Assembly (NCBI RefSeq): GCF_000443165.1
Contig: NZ_ATJV01000081.1
Location: 62,001-126,000 of the forward strand
Reading direction: 5' to 3'
Length of the DNA: 64,000 bases
DNA from: Thauera terpenica 58Eu
Lineage (GTDB): Bacteria; Pseudomonadota; Gammaproteobacteria; Burkholderiales; Rhodocyclaceae
This document shows positions 9,461 through 18,518 of this stretch, piece by piece. The position numbers and the translations under genes were made by a program. The notes beneath the pieces are model-generated. The model worked only from the letters and a program-made list of their open reading frames with translations. It ran no database searches and had not been told where the DNA came from. The stretch's first letter is position 1, and every line of letters starts with the position of its first letter.

Positions 9461-12400
9461 ATGGCCAAGCCCCGAGGCCCCGCACGCCAGGATCCTGAGC
9501 GTCCTGAGTCCCAAGCTTCTGCGTCGCGCCCTGACCAAGTTCGCGCACCCGGCTTGAAGCTGCCGCTGCAGGCCACAGCCTCGTCTGCGACCGCCCTGCC
9601 CGCAGCGCTGCGAACCCTGGCCAGCCGCGCCGATGGCAGTGACAGCGCAGCGCTGCTGCCCAACCTGAAAGTGCGACGCACGCTGGAACTGGCGCCTGCC
9701 AGCCGCAGCGCCGATGCCCCGGCACAGGAAGTGCTCGGCGCCCGCTCCGGTCTGCTGGCGCTGGAAGCGGCTGACGGCACGACCATCTTCATGCGCGCAG
9801 ATGCGCTCTCCGAGCAGCTTGCACGCGCGCGCCCGGAACTGATCGATGGCGATGGCCTGATCGACCTCGCCGGCTTTCGCGACAGCCGTGACACCACCCG
9901 TGGCGCGCTGGGCTGGATCTGGCGTCGCGTCATCGAGCTCGATCTGGTCGACGATGAACTCACCGCCGCCGCCAAGGACAGGGCGCGCGAGGTGCTGGGC
10001 GACAAGGCCGAGGACTGGGCCGCCGCCTGGGCCTCGCGCAAGGGCGCGCAAGCGCTGATGCAGACCATAGAGAGCCGTCTCGGCGGCGCTCCCGGACTCT
10101 ACCGCTGGAACGGGACCGTGCTGCAGGACAGCGAGTGCTGCACCGCCGACGACCCGCGCCTGAGCAGCGCGGCGCAGGCGGGTGCGCTGCTGGTGTTCAT
10201 TCACGGTACCGGATCGCACACCCTGGGCGGCTTCGGTGACCTCCCCGCCAGCAGCGCCTGGGGCGTGCTGCAGGCCAGTTTTGGAGAACGCATCTTCGGT
10301 TTCGAGCACCGGACCTTCTCTGAGAGTCCGATCGACAACGCCCTGAGCCTGGCCGAGACCCTGCCCGCGGGCGCGCGCCTGTGCCTGGTCACGCATTCGC
10401 GTGGCGGCCTGGTCGGTGATCTGATGTGTCTCGACCCGGACGACGCCCTGCTCGAAGAACTCATCGACGCCTGGCGCCCGGCGCCGCGCTTCGACGAGCA
10501 GGCGCTGCGCCCCAGCGCGCGCGAACTCGACACGCTGGCCGCCGCCGAGCAGGCCAAGCTGCGCCGCCTGATAGGCCTGCTGCGCGACAAGAAGCTGCGC
10601 GTAGAACGCTATGTGCGGGTGGCTGCGCCTGCGCGCGGCACGGCGCTGCTGTCGGACAATCTCGATGTGTTTCTGTCGACCTTGCTCAATCTGGTGCGCC
10701 GCTTCGGTGCCTGGGGTGCGGGCGCGGTGGCCGGGGCGCTCGCGTCGCCGCTGGCGGCTGCGGCGGCGCGCAAGCTCGCCAACCGCAGCCTCGCCTTTCT
10801 CTCGCGCGTGGTGCTGGAGATCGCCGACAAGCGTTTGCAGCCCGACCTCGTGCCCGGCATCGAGGCCATGCTGCCCGAGTCGCCGATGGGCATGCTGCTC
10901 GGGCGGGCTGCGCTTGCGCCTCAGGTGCGCATGGCAATCATCGCCGGCGATATCGAGGGTGGCGGCGCAGGGCTGGTGCAGCGCATCGGCGTGATGTTTG
11001 TGGACTGGGCGTTTTTCGAGCGTGCGTGCAACGACCTGGTGGTGGACACTGCCTCCATGTACGGCGGCCTCATCGTCCGCGCCGCGGCGGCGCCCGAGGC
11101 AGCACATCGGGTGATCTACGTGCAGGGGCCGGAAGTCAGCCATTTCCGCTACTTCCGCGATGATGTGAAGAGCGCCGGCATCCCGCTGCCCAGTGCGCTG
11201 GGCGCGTGGCTGACGCGCGAGGCCCCGGAACACAGCGCACCCTGGCAGCCGCTCGCACTGCCCGCGCTGGAACCCGCCGCCAGCGGCCGCGCCAGCCGTG
11301 GCGAGGCCGAAGCTGCCGACAACACGCTGCCGGTGCTGGTTTACCTGCCGGGCATCATGGGCAGCCATCTCGCGGCGGACGGGAACCGCATCTGGCTCGA
11401 TGCCTTCGATCTCGCCCGCGGTCGCCTGGCGCGCATTGCCATGGACAGCCACAAGACGGTGCGCGAGGACGGTCTCGTCGGCCTCGCCTACGGCAGGCTC
11501 GCCGACCACCTCGAAACCAGCCACCGCGTGATTCGCCATGACTACGACTGGCGCCAGCCGATCCAGACCCTGGGCGCTGAGCTCGCCCTGGTGCTGCGCG
11601 CAGCCCTGAACACCCACCCCGACCAGCCGCTGCGCATCCTCGCCCACAGCATGGGCGGTCTGCTGGTGCGCGCCGCCTTTGCCGCCGACAAGACGCTGTG
11701 GGCCGATATCGTCGCCCGCCCGGGCGGACGCTTGCTGATGCTGGGCACGCCCAATCATGGCTCGCACCTCTTCGTCGAGACCCTGCTTGGCCAGTCGGAC
11801 ACCATCCGCATGCTGGCGCGTCTGGACCTGAGGCAGGGCATGCAGGCCGTGCTCGACATCGTTGCCGGCTTTCCGGGTGCGCTGCATCTGCTGCCCGCGC
11901 CCGGTTTCGAGGACGCGGGGGGGCTGGCGGACAAGGACTACTACCGCGCCGAGGCGTGGACCGAGCTGGCGGCGATCAACAACGACTTCTGGTTTGGCAA
12001 GACGCTCGCTGGCAAGCCCACCCAGGCCTTGCTCGACCAAGCGCGCGACTTCTGGGGCGCGCTGGCCGATACGCGCTGGGTGGATCTTGCCCCCGAGCGC
12101 GTCGCCTACGTTTTTGGTCAGGCGGAGAACACCCCTTGCGGCATCCTGCTGCAGACCGAGGACGGCAAGCCAAAGAGCATCATGATGCGCGGCACGCCCC
12201 ATGGTGACGGCTCGGTGACCTGGAAGTCGGGGCGCATCCCCAATCTGCCCGATGAGCGCTGCTGGACCATGCCGGCCGACCATATGGGCCTGACCAGCAC
12301 CGCCAGGTATTTTGCCGATATCGAGGCCTTGCTCAGCCGCGGCGTGCCGCTGCGTCTCGGCCGCCTGCCGGTGAGTCGCGGCGAGCAGGAACGCGCACCT

Positions 12401-15400
12401 TTGCTGAGCTATCGCGCCGGCCCGCCGCCGGCGTATCCCAGTGACGAGGAAATCGCCTGTCTCGCACTGGGCGGGCGCCTGCGGCCGCTGCCACGACGCA
12501 AGCGCGCCACGCTGGCGGTGGCGGTGAAGGCAATGGACTTGCGCTTCGTCCAGGTGCCACTGCTGTGTGGCCACTACCGTGGTGACCCGATTGCCGGCGC
12601 GGAAGGTGTGATCGACCGCTGGCTGGTCGGCGGCGCACTCAGCCAGCGCCAGCGCCTGGGCGTGCATTCCGGCGAGCTTGGCCATGCCACCGTGGTGCTC
12701 ATGCCGCGCAGGCGCGAGGAGCGCCTGCGCGGCAGCGGGCGTGGGGCGGTGGTCGTCGGCCTGGGCGAGATGGGGCACCTGGGCCCAGAAGGCGTGACCG
12801 AGGCGGTGCGCGCCGGGGCGCTGCGCTATCTGCTCCATGCCTGTGATCGTGAGAGTGAGGAGGCATGCAAGGCGGCAGACGAGCACGGGCTGCCGCTGCG
12901 CCTCGCGAGCTTGCTGGTCGGCACCAATTCGGCCGCGCAGCTCGACGTCGACGACGCGGTAAGGGCGATCGTGCTCGGGGTGCTGCTCGCCAACCGCGAC
13001 TTCGCCCTGGGTTCGGGCACGGGCGGGCACAAGGGGCCGCGCGGGCGCATCGTCGCGCTCGATCTCATCGAGCTCTACCGCGACACGGCCATCTCGGCCG
13101 CCTATGCCGTCAGCGCGCTGGAGCGCACGCTGGCGACCGAGCTCGCACAGCTCGACGCCGAGCTGGAGTTGCCCACTGAACTGCAGCACGGCGAAGGCGT
13201 ACGCCAGCGCCTGACGGTGACCCCCTTCTCCGATTACTGGCCGCGGCTGGCGGTCACCGACGCCGACCGCGAAGACAGCGACTGTGGCGCCGAATGCTGG
13301 ACTCCGCGCCTGCACAACCCGATCCCGCCGCAAGCCATGCGCCGTTTGCTGACGCTGTATGGCCATGGCCATGCGGCTGCGGCCGACGCCGTGCCGCTGG
13401 TGCAGGGTCTGGACAGCGCCCCCCTGCTGCGTCACGCCGAGCGCCTGCGCTTCACCTACATGGGCGAGAAGGCGCGCGCCGAGGCCGTGGTCCAGCAGCG
13501 CCAGCCCGGTCTGATCGAAAAGCTCGCCGCCGAGGCCTTGAATGGCCCCAGCGCCACGCGCTATGCCTCGGGCGAGCACGCGCTCGGGCACATGGTGTTT
13601 CAGTTGCTGCTGCCGCTGGAATTCAAGGCGGCGGCGCGCAAGGCACACAATCTGGTGCTCATGGTCGATGAGAGCACCGCCAACCTGCCGTGGGAGTTGC
13701 TCGAGGCCGATGGCGAGCCCTTGGTGCGCACGACGCGCATGGTGCGCCAGTTCATGACCAGCCGTTTCCGCCGCGAGATCGTGCGCACCGATGCCTTGAG
13801 CGCCTGCGTCATCGCCAACCCCAGCACTGAAGGCTATTTTGCGCAGTTCGGCGGCGCGGGCTGGACGCCACAGCTCGATGCGCAGGGTCAACCACGCCCT
13901 GATCGCCTGCCCAGCCTGGATGGTGCTGCGCGCGAAGGCGATGCCGTGGTGCGCATTCTCGAAGGCGCGGGCTACGCTGTCAGCCATTCCCCACCCGATG
14001 CGCTCGCCGGCGATGTGTTTGCGCGCCTGTTCGCACGGCCGTGCCGCATCCTGGTCATCGCGGCTCACGGCATCCATGCCAAACGCGCGGCGGACGGACG
14101 TTATCGCAGCGGAGTCGTGCTGTCCGACGGGCTGTTGCTGTCGGCGGCCGAGATCGGCCTCATGGAGACGGTGCCCGATCTGGTCTTCCTCAGCTGTTGT
14201 CACCTCGGCAAGATCGGCTCCGGCTCCGACGACCAGCGTCTGGCCGCCAGCCTGGCGCGCGAGCTGATCGACATGGGCGTGCGTTGCGTGGTCGCCGCAG
14301 GTTGGGAGGTGCGTGACGATGCGGCGCTGAGTTTCTCCGAAACCTTCTTCACCCACATGACGGTGCACGGCGCACACTTTGCCGACGCCATTTTTCTTGC
14401 CCGCCGCGCCGCGCTCGACGCTCACCCCGACTGCAACACCTGGGGCGCCTACCAGGCTTATGGCGATCCTGCCTTCCAGCTCCGCCTCAATGCGGGTGCG
14501 ACCCGCGACGAGGCCCCGCTGCTGGCTGCAGAGGAGTTGCTGGACTGGCTCGAGCAGCTGCGCCTCGACACCCGCCTGCCGGGTGCGAGCAAGGCCGAAC
14601 GTGACTTTGACGCGCTCAATAAGCGCATCCGTCGCCGTCTCGGGCGCCTGCCACCAAACTGGGCCGAGCGCACCGACGTGCTGCAGGCGCTGGGGCGGCT
14701 GTACGCGGAATATGGCGCGGCCGGCTTCGATGCGGCGCGCCTGGCACTGCTGCGCGCGATCGCCGAAGACTCGTCGCAGGGCCTGGTGCCGATCAGCGCG
14801 ATCGAGCAGCTCATCAATATGGAGGCACGCCAGGCGGAGCGTCTCAGCGTGCCGGGAACGGGACAGGACCTGGCAGCCGCCACAGTGCTGATCGACGATG
14901 CACTGGCGCGGGTGCAGGCTCTGAGCACGCTGTCCGGATTGCACCCTGCGGTCAATGCCGCACCGATCGATGCCTTGCGTGCTGACGCTTTGCGCCCGAA
15001 TACCGAGCGCCAGTCCATCATCGGTTCGGCGTGGAAGCGCAAGGCCTTGATTCTGTTGCGCAGCCCGGAGCCGGAGAAGGACGCGGTGCGCGAGGCCCTG
15101 CTGCGTGCGCGTGACGCCTACGCACGTGGCGAGGCCGACGCGCGCGCCACCGACTGGAATCCCTATGCCCGCATCAATCGTCTGCAGCTCGACGCCGTGC
15201 TCGGTGAGACGCCAGCGGGTGAGGTCGATGCCAGTGCCTGCGCCGCGGCGGCGCGGGCACGCTTCGAGCAGCGCTTCGAGTTCTGGGATGCGGTGATGGC
15301 GGCCGATGCGACGCTGGCCGGCTGGCTGGGTGGAGCTGAGCTGCCGGAAGGGCGTGGCGCTGTCGAGGTGCTGAGCCAGGCCTATCGTGACACCCTTGAA

Positions 15401-15553
15401 ACCGTCGCCGCCTCGCCGCGTGAGCTGGATTCGGCCTTCGCCCAGATCGGCTTGCTGGCGGACTTCCTGCTTCTTCAGGGTGGAAAGGAGCAGCTTGCGC
15501 AGGCGAAGGTGTTGAAGGAGGTCATTGCCGTGTTGCAAGCGCCGGCGGAGTGA
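9461..15553 (+). CDS. Giant protein: two alpha/beta-hydrolase (lipase-like) modules + central domain + CHAT caspase-like protease
   Basis: A 2030-residue protein, no signal peptide or membrane segment. Module 1 (about 240-600): strand and turn LLVFIHGTGSHT (H248-G-T-G) and a nucleophile elbow T311-H-S313-R-G. Module 2 (about 620-985): YLPGIMGSHL (628-637), nucleophile A728-H-S730-M-G, and LGTPNHGS (761-768), the layout of the LCAT/lipase family. Residues about 1015-1330 are an unassigned alpha/beta region with VVVGLGEMG near 1097. Residues about 1380-1672 are a CHAT domain: substrate-pocket strand NLPWELLE, catalytic His1536 in AAHGIH, and Cys1580 in FLSCCHLG (the C of the family's LSAC), ending YGDPAFQL. 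Residues 1680-2030 are helical. Start: ATG 9461 with GAGGAGAG upstream. Probably co-transcribed with the lysin. A proteolysis-controlled lipase effector is inferred. Confidence 0.88.
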   Translation: MAKPRGPARQDPERPESQASASRPDQVRAPGLKLPLQATASSATALPAALRTLASRADGSDSAALLPNLKVRRTLELAPASRSADAPAQEVLGARSGLLALEAADGTTIFMRADALSEQLARARPELIDGDGLIDLAGFRDSRDTTRGALGWIWRRVIELDLVDDELTAAAKDRAREVLGDKAEDWAAAWASRKGAQALMQTIESRLGGAPGLYRWNGTVLQDSECCTADDPRLSSAAQAGALLVFIHGTGSHTLGGFGDLPASSAWGVLQASFGERIFGFEHRTFSESPIDNALSLAETLPAGARLCLVTHSRGGLVGDLMCLDPDDALLEELIDAWRPAPRFDEQALRPSARELDTLAAAEQAKLRRLIGLLRDKKLRVERYVRVAAPARGTALLSDNLDVFLSTLLNLVRRFGAWGAGAVAGALASPLAAAAARKLANRSLAFLSRVVLEIADKRLQPDLVPGIEAMLPESPMGMLLGRAALAPQVRMAIIAGDIEGGGAGLVQRIGVMFVDWAFFERACNDLVVDTASMYGGLIVRAAAAPEAAHRVIYVQGPEVSHFRYFRDDVKSAGIPLPSALGAWLTREAPEHSAPWQPLALPALEPAASGRASRGEAEAADNTLPVLVYLPGIMGSHLAADGNRIWLDAFDLARGRLARIAMDSHKTVREDGLVGLAYGRLADHLETSHRVIRHDYDWRQPIQTLGAELALVLRAALNTHPDQPLRILAHSMGGLLVRAAFAADKTLWADIVARPGGRLLMLGTPNHGSHLFVETLLGQSDTIRMLARLDLRQGMQAVLDIVAGFPGALHLLPAPGFEDAGGLADKDYYRAEAWTELAAINNDFWFGKTLAGKPTQALLDQARDFWGALADTRWVDLAPERVAYVFGQAENTPCGILLQTEDGKPKSIMMRGTPHGDGSVTWKSGRIPNLPDERCWTMPADHMGLTSTARYFADIEALLSRGVPLRLGRLPVSRGEQERAPLLSYRAGPPPAYPSDEEIACLALGGRLRPLPRRKRATLAVAVKAMDLRFVQVPLLCGHYRGDPIAGAEGVIDRWLVGGALSQRQRLGVHSGELGHATVVLMPRRREERLRGSGRGAVVVGLGEMGHLGPEGVTEAVRAGALRYLLHACDRESEEACKAADEHGLPLRLASLLVGTNSAAQLDVDDAVRAIVLGVLLANRDFALGSGTGGHKGPRGRIVALDLIELYRDTAISAAYAVSALERTLATELAQLDAELELPTELQHGEGVRQRLTVTPFSDYWPRLAVTDADREDSDCGAECWTPRLHNPIPPQAMRRLLTLYGHGHAAAADAVPLVQGLDSAPLLRHAERLRFTYMGEKARAEAVVQQRQPGLIEKLAAEALNGPSATRYASGEHALGHMVFQLLLPLEFKAAARKAHNLVLMVDESTANLPWELLEADGEPLVRTTRMVRQFMTSRFRREIVRTDALSACVIANPSTEGYFAQFGGAGWTPQLDAQGQPRPDRLPSLDGAAREGDAVVRILEGAGYAVSHSPPDALAGDVFARLFARPCRILVIAAHGIHAKRAADGRYRSGVVLSDGLLLSAAEIGLMETVPDLVFLSCCHLGKIGSGSDDQRLAASLARELIDMGVRCVVAAGWEVRDDAALSFSETFFTHMTVHGAHFADAIFLARRAALDAHPDCNTWGAYQAYGDPAFQLRLNAGATRDEAPLLAAEELLDWLEQLRLDTRLPGASKAERDFDALNKRIRRRLGRLPPNWAERTDVLQALGRLYAEYGAAGFDAARLALLRAIAEDSSQGLVPISAIEQLINMEARQAERLSVPGTGQDLAAATVLIDDALARVQALSTLSGLHPAVNAAPIDALRADALRPNTERQSIIGSAWKRKALILLRSPEPEKDAVREALLRARDAYARGEADARATDWNPYARINRLQLDAVLGETPAGEVDASACAAAARARFEQRFEFWDAVMAADATLAGWLGGAELPEGRGAVEVLSQAYRDTLETVAASPRELDSAFAQIGLLADFLLLQGGKEQLAQAKVLKEVIAVLQAPAE

Positions 15554-15747
15554 GCGTCCAGGAGAGTCTGAAGGCCGTCCGGGCGGGCGCAGGTCAGGTG
15601 CAGGAGGGCGGCCGCGCCCCTCGCGGGCGCTGCTTGTTGCATGATGAAACATCGCCGTGGTGGAATTTTTGCCCGGCGCGTGCCTCTGACCCCTATCCTG
15701 CCGCCTTTGTCGGTATTGCCAGCCACGCCATCTTTCAGGACACTTCC

Positions 15748-16092
15748 ATGTATCGAGATCCGAAGTATTCCGGCCTTTTCAAGCAGTTCGGTGCCCGTGA
15801 CGGGACGCCACCGACGGTGTTGCAGAAGGTCCTGACCACGCTTGTCACCATTGCGGTGTTCGGCGTGGCGCTGATGTTCTCGGTGGTCTTCTTTGCCGTG
15901 ATCGTCACTGTCGGTGCCGTGGCCTGGGGCTATCTGTGGTGGAAGACGCGTGCGCTGCGCAAGCACATGCGTGAGCAGGCGTCGATGGGCCAGGGGCAGC
16001 GCCAGGGAGAGGGTCGGAGTGGTGCTCAGGGCCTGATCATCGAAGGCGAAGTGATCCGCGAGGTCGACATCGACGAGCGTCCGTCGCGCTGA
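15748..16092 (+). CDS. Small inner-membrane protein of unknown function
   Basis: A 114-residue protein. The N-terminal 25 residues are soluble and charged. One long or two short membrane segments follow (about residues 29-62, TLVTIAVFGVALMFSVVFF onward), then a basic cytoplasmic region and an acidic C-terminal tail (GEVIREVDIDER). Start taken at ATG 15748 (MYRDPKYSG). The frame upstream is open but shows no conserved character. No family recognised. It stands alone between the CHAT gene and tpx; nothing shows that it belongs to either. Confidence 0.65.
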   Translation: MYRDPKYSGLFKQFGARDGTPPTVLQKVLTTLVTIAVFGVALMFSVVFFAVIVTVGAVAWGYLWWKTRALRKHMREQASMGQGQRQGEGRSGAQGLIIEGEVIREVDIDERPSR

Positions 16093-16196
16093 GTTGTGCG
16101 CTCCCGTCCGCGCGCTTGGTGTAGTCTGTCCGTCCGCTGACCGGTGCCCTGCAGAGGCCGGCGGTATAACCCGATTTCAGACTGAGGACAGAACCC

Positions 16197-16697
16197 ATGA
16201 GCAATGTGACCCTTGGCGGTAACCCGATCGACGTCGCCGGACGCTTCCCGCAAGCGGGTGATGCCGCCCCCGCCTTCAAGCTGGCAGGCGCTGATCTGGC
16301 CGATGTCGGCCTTGACGCCTTTGCCGGCAAGCGCAAGGTATTGAGCATCGTTCCCAGCCTTGACACGCCGGTGTGCGCGGCCTCGGCGCGCAAGTTCAAT
16401 ACCGATGCCAGCGCCCTGGCCGACACCGTGGTGCTGGTCATTTCTGCCGACCTGCCTTTCGCCGCCAAGCGCTTCTGCGAGGCCGAAGGCCTGCAGAATG
16501 TGAACACGCTGTCGACCTTCCGTAACCCGGCCTTTGCCCAGGACTACGGTGTCGCCATCACCTCCGGCCCGCTCGCCGGTGTCACCGCACGTGCGGTGGT
16601 GGTGCTCGATGCGAACGACAAGGTGCTGTATTCGCAGCTCGTGCCCGAGATCAAGGAAGAGCCCGACTACGCCGCTGCGCTCGCCGCATTGAAGTAA
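16197..16697 (+). CDS. tpx: Thiol peroxidase (Tpx-type peroxiredoxin)
   Basis: Atypical 2-Cys peroxiredoxin, 166 aa (usual 165-168), a periplasmic or cytosolic lipid-hydroperoxide-reducing enzyme using thioredoxin. The peroxidatic Cys60 lies in [14 protein letters not shown] and the resolving Cys94 in [10 protein letters not shown], with the family N-terminus [11 protein letters not shown]. Single gene, followed by a strong bidirectional terminator. Confidence 0.96.
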   Translation: MSNVTLGGNPIDVAGRFPQAGDAAPAFKLAGADLADVGLDAFAGKRKVLSIVPSLDTPVCAASARKFNTDASALADTVVLVISADLPFAAKRFCEAEGLQNVNTLSTFRNPAFAQDYGVAITSGPLAGVTARAVVVLDANDKVLYSQLVPEIKEEPDYAAALAALK

Positions 16698-16730
16698 TCC
16701 CACCTGGAGTGGCGCAAGCGCCGCCCCAGT

Positions 16731-16773
16731 ATTGAAAACGCCCCGTCACGCTTGCGTGCGGGGCGTTTTCAAT
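16731..16773. terminator. Bidirectional terminator between tpx and the CBS-domain protein gene
   Basis: A 15 bp perfect outer stem, ATTGAAAACGCCCCG with its complement, encloses an inner CACGC-TT-GCGTG stem. A- and T-rich arms on both sides make it work for both convergent genes. Confidence 0.88.
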
Positions 16774-16808
16774 TGCTTCGTGCAGGGCGTCGGAGGCGTG
16801 CTGTGGGC

Positions 16809-18134
16809 TCAGGCGGGCGATTCGCCATTGTCATTGCTGCCCGCTTCGGCTTCTTCCGGCACCGGGCTGGCCAGCACCTTGTCGATGCGCTTGCCGTCGA
16901 GATCGACCACCTCGAAGCGCCAGCCCTCCCATACCGCGATGTCGCCGGTGCTGGGCAGGCGGCCGAGCAGCCACATCATCATGCCGGACAAGGTGTGGTA
17001 GCGCCCCTTGTCCTCTTCCGGCACCGCCTTCATGTTCAGGCGATCCTTGAGTTCGAGGATGGGGATGAGACCATCGAGCAGCCAGGAGCCGTCCTCGCGC
17101 TGCACGGCCCAGGACTCTTCGGCGTTGTCCGACTGGAACTCGCCGGTCACCGACTCGAGCAGGTCGTGCAGGGTGACCATGCCGAGCACCTCACCGTATT
17201 CGTCGATGACGAACACCATGTGCGTGCTGGTGACGCGGAACTGGTCGAGCAGCTCCATGCCGGTCAGCGATTCGGGGACGTAGATCGGGGTCTGCAAGGC
17301 CTCGGTGAGGTCGACCGCGTCACCACGCAAGGTCTGGTTGAAGAGCTGCTTTGCGCTGATGATGCCGAGGATTTCGTCCAGGCCGCCACGACATACCGGA
17401 AAGCGTGAGTGCGCCGAGCAGGCCATGAGCTGCAGGTTCTCGTCGAGTGCGCGATTGATGTCCAGCCACACGATGTCCGAGCGCGGCACCATCAGCGAGC
17501 CAAGCTGGCGTTCGTCGAGGCGGAACACGTTGCGCACCATCTCATGCTCGCTCTTCTCGATGATGCCGGCCACCGAACCCTCGTCGAGCATGGCGCGGAT
17601 CTCTTCCTCGGTCACGCTCGGGCCATTGACTTCACGCTGACCCATGAGGCGCAGCAGCAGCGCAGTGGAGCTCGACAGCAAGTGCACGAAGGGGCGCGAG
17701 GCGATCGACAGGAAGTACATCGGGCGCGCCACCAGGCGTGCGATGCCCTCCGGGTTGATCTGGCCGATGCGCTTGGGCACCAGCTCGCCGACCACGATAG
17801 AGACATAGGTGATGACGAGCACGACGAGCACGGTGGAGCCGATCTCGCTCACGCGCTGCTCCATGCCCAGGGTCTGCAGCCAGGAGGCGAGTGGGCCGGC
17901 AAGTGCGGCTTCACCGACGATACCGTTGAGGATGCCGATCGAGGTGATGCCGATCTGGATGGTGGACAGGAAGCGCGTGGGCTCTTCGCCGAGCTTGATT
18001 GCGATTGCTGCGGCATGGTCACCGTCCTCGGCGAGCCGGGACAGACGCGCCCGACGCGCAGTGATGAGCGCGATCTCGGACATGGCGAACAAGCCGTTGA
18101 TGACGATGAGGATAACGAGAACGAGAATTTCCAT
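16809..18134 (-). CDS. HlyC/CorC-family membrane protein (DUF21-CBS-CorC)
   Basis: A 441-residue inner-membrane protein of the CNNM/CorC (UPF0053) family. Residues about 1-195 are the DUF21/CNNM membrane domain (MEILVLVILIVINGLFAMSEIAL with three to four further segments, and VVGELVPKRIG). Residues about 215-335 are a pair of CBS domains that usually bind adenine nucleotides. Residues about 350-430 are the CorC_HlyC FAD-like domain. Members act in Mg/Co efflux or ion homeostasis; the old label 'hemolysin' should not be taken literally. Start placed at ATG 18134-18132, where the family begins. Single gene on the minus strand. Confidence 0.92.
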   Translation of the reverse strand: MEILVLVILIVINGLFAMSEIALITARRARLSRLAEDGDHAAAIAIKLGEEPTRFLSTIQIGITSIGILNGIVGEAALAGPLASWLQTLGMEQRVSEIGSTVLVVLVITYVSIVVGELVPKRIGQINPEGIARLVARPMYFLSIASRPFVHLLSSSTALLLRLMGQREVNGPSVTEEEIRAMLDEGSVAGIIEKSEHEMVRNVFRLDERQLGSLMVPRSDIVWLDINRALDENLQLMACSAHSRFPVCRGGLDEILGIISAKQLFNQTLRGDAVDLTEALQTPIYVPESLTGMELLDQFRVTSTHMVFVIDEYGEVLGMVTLHDLLESVTGEFQSDNAEESWAVQREDGSWLLDGLIPILELKDRLNMKAVPEEDKGRYHTLSGMMMWLLGRLPSTGDIAVWEGWRFEVVDLDGKRIDKVLASPVPEEAEAGSNDNGESPA

Positions 18135-18518
18135 GGGACCAGGGATGCCCGGCTCAGGCGCGTGCGCAGGACTGCCGCAAGGCAGACGTGACACGGACTG
18201 GCCGGGGCGACAGGAGATAGGCGCGACGGAGGTCGCACGCGGATGACGTTTGCGTTACGCGGCGGCTGTGCGCGGCCCGCGAAAGTGGGCCTGCAGGCAG
18301 AACAGCAGGGTCGGAGAACGTGGCCGCGAACAGCGGGGGTGGGCAAGATCGCCCAGGGGGTTCAGCATCGGATGTGGGCGCGGATTCAGATCCGGCACGG
18401 ACCGACGCGGCGGTGTTCGACAAGGCGCAACGACTCATATCGCGGAGTAGTTTTTCAACCCCGCCCAACCCTTGATTTGTTTGAAGAAAAATAATCATGC
18501 CGCAAGTGTCGGCAATTG
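18135..18518. other. Intergenic region of about 380 bases without a supported gene
   Basis: This lies between the start of the CBS-domain protein gene and the stop of the FapA-like gene, both on the minus strand. Frames that run through it have no start with a ribosome site and no recognisable protein. Apart from a weak terminator-like hairpin at 18486-18514, I see nothing definite. It must carry the promoter for the CBS-domain gene. The segment 18470-18500 is unusually A/T-rich for this region. Confidence 0.6.
18486..18514 (-). terminator. Weak terminator after the FapA-like gene
   Basis: On the minus strand, TGCCG-ACACTTG-CGGCA is followed by TGATTATTTTTC just past the stop. The stem is only 5 bp, so this is a tentative call. 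Confidence 0.45.

Noticed and set aside
9431-15652. A 2073-codon open frame on the minus strand, opposite the whole CHAT/lipase gene
   Set aside because: Its product is His/Arg/Gln-rich without any recognisable motif, while the plus strand has several catalytic motifs in order. High GC at third positions suppresses antisense stops. It is remarkable in length but explained by composition.
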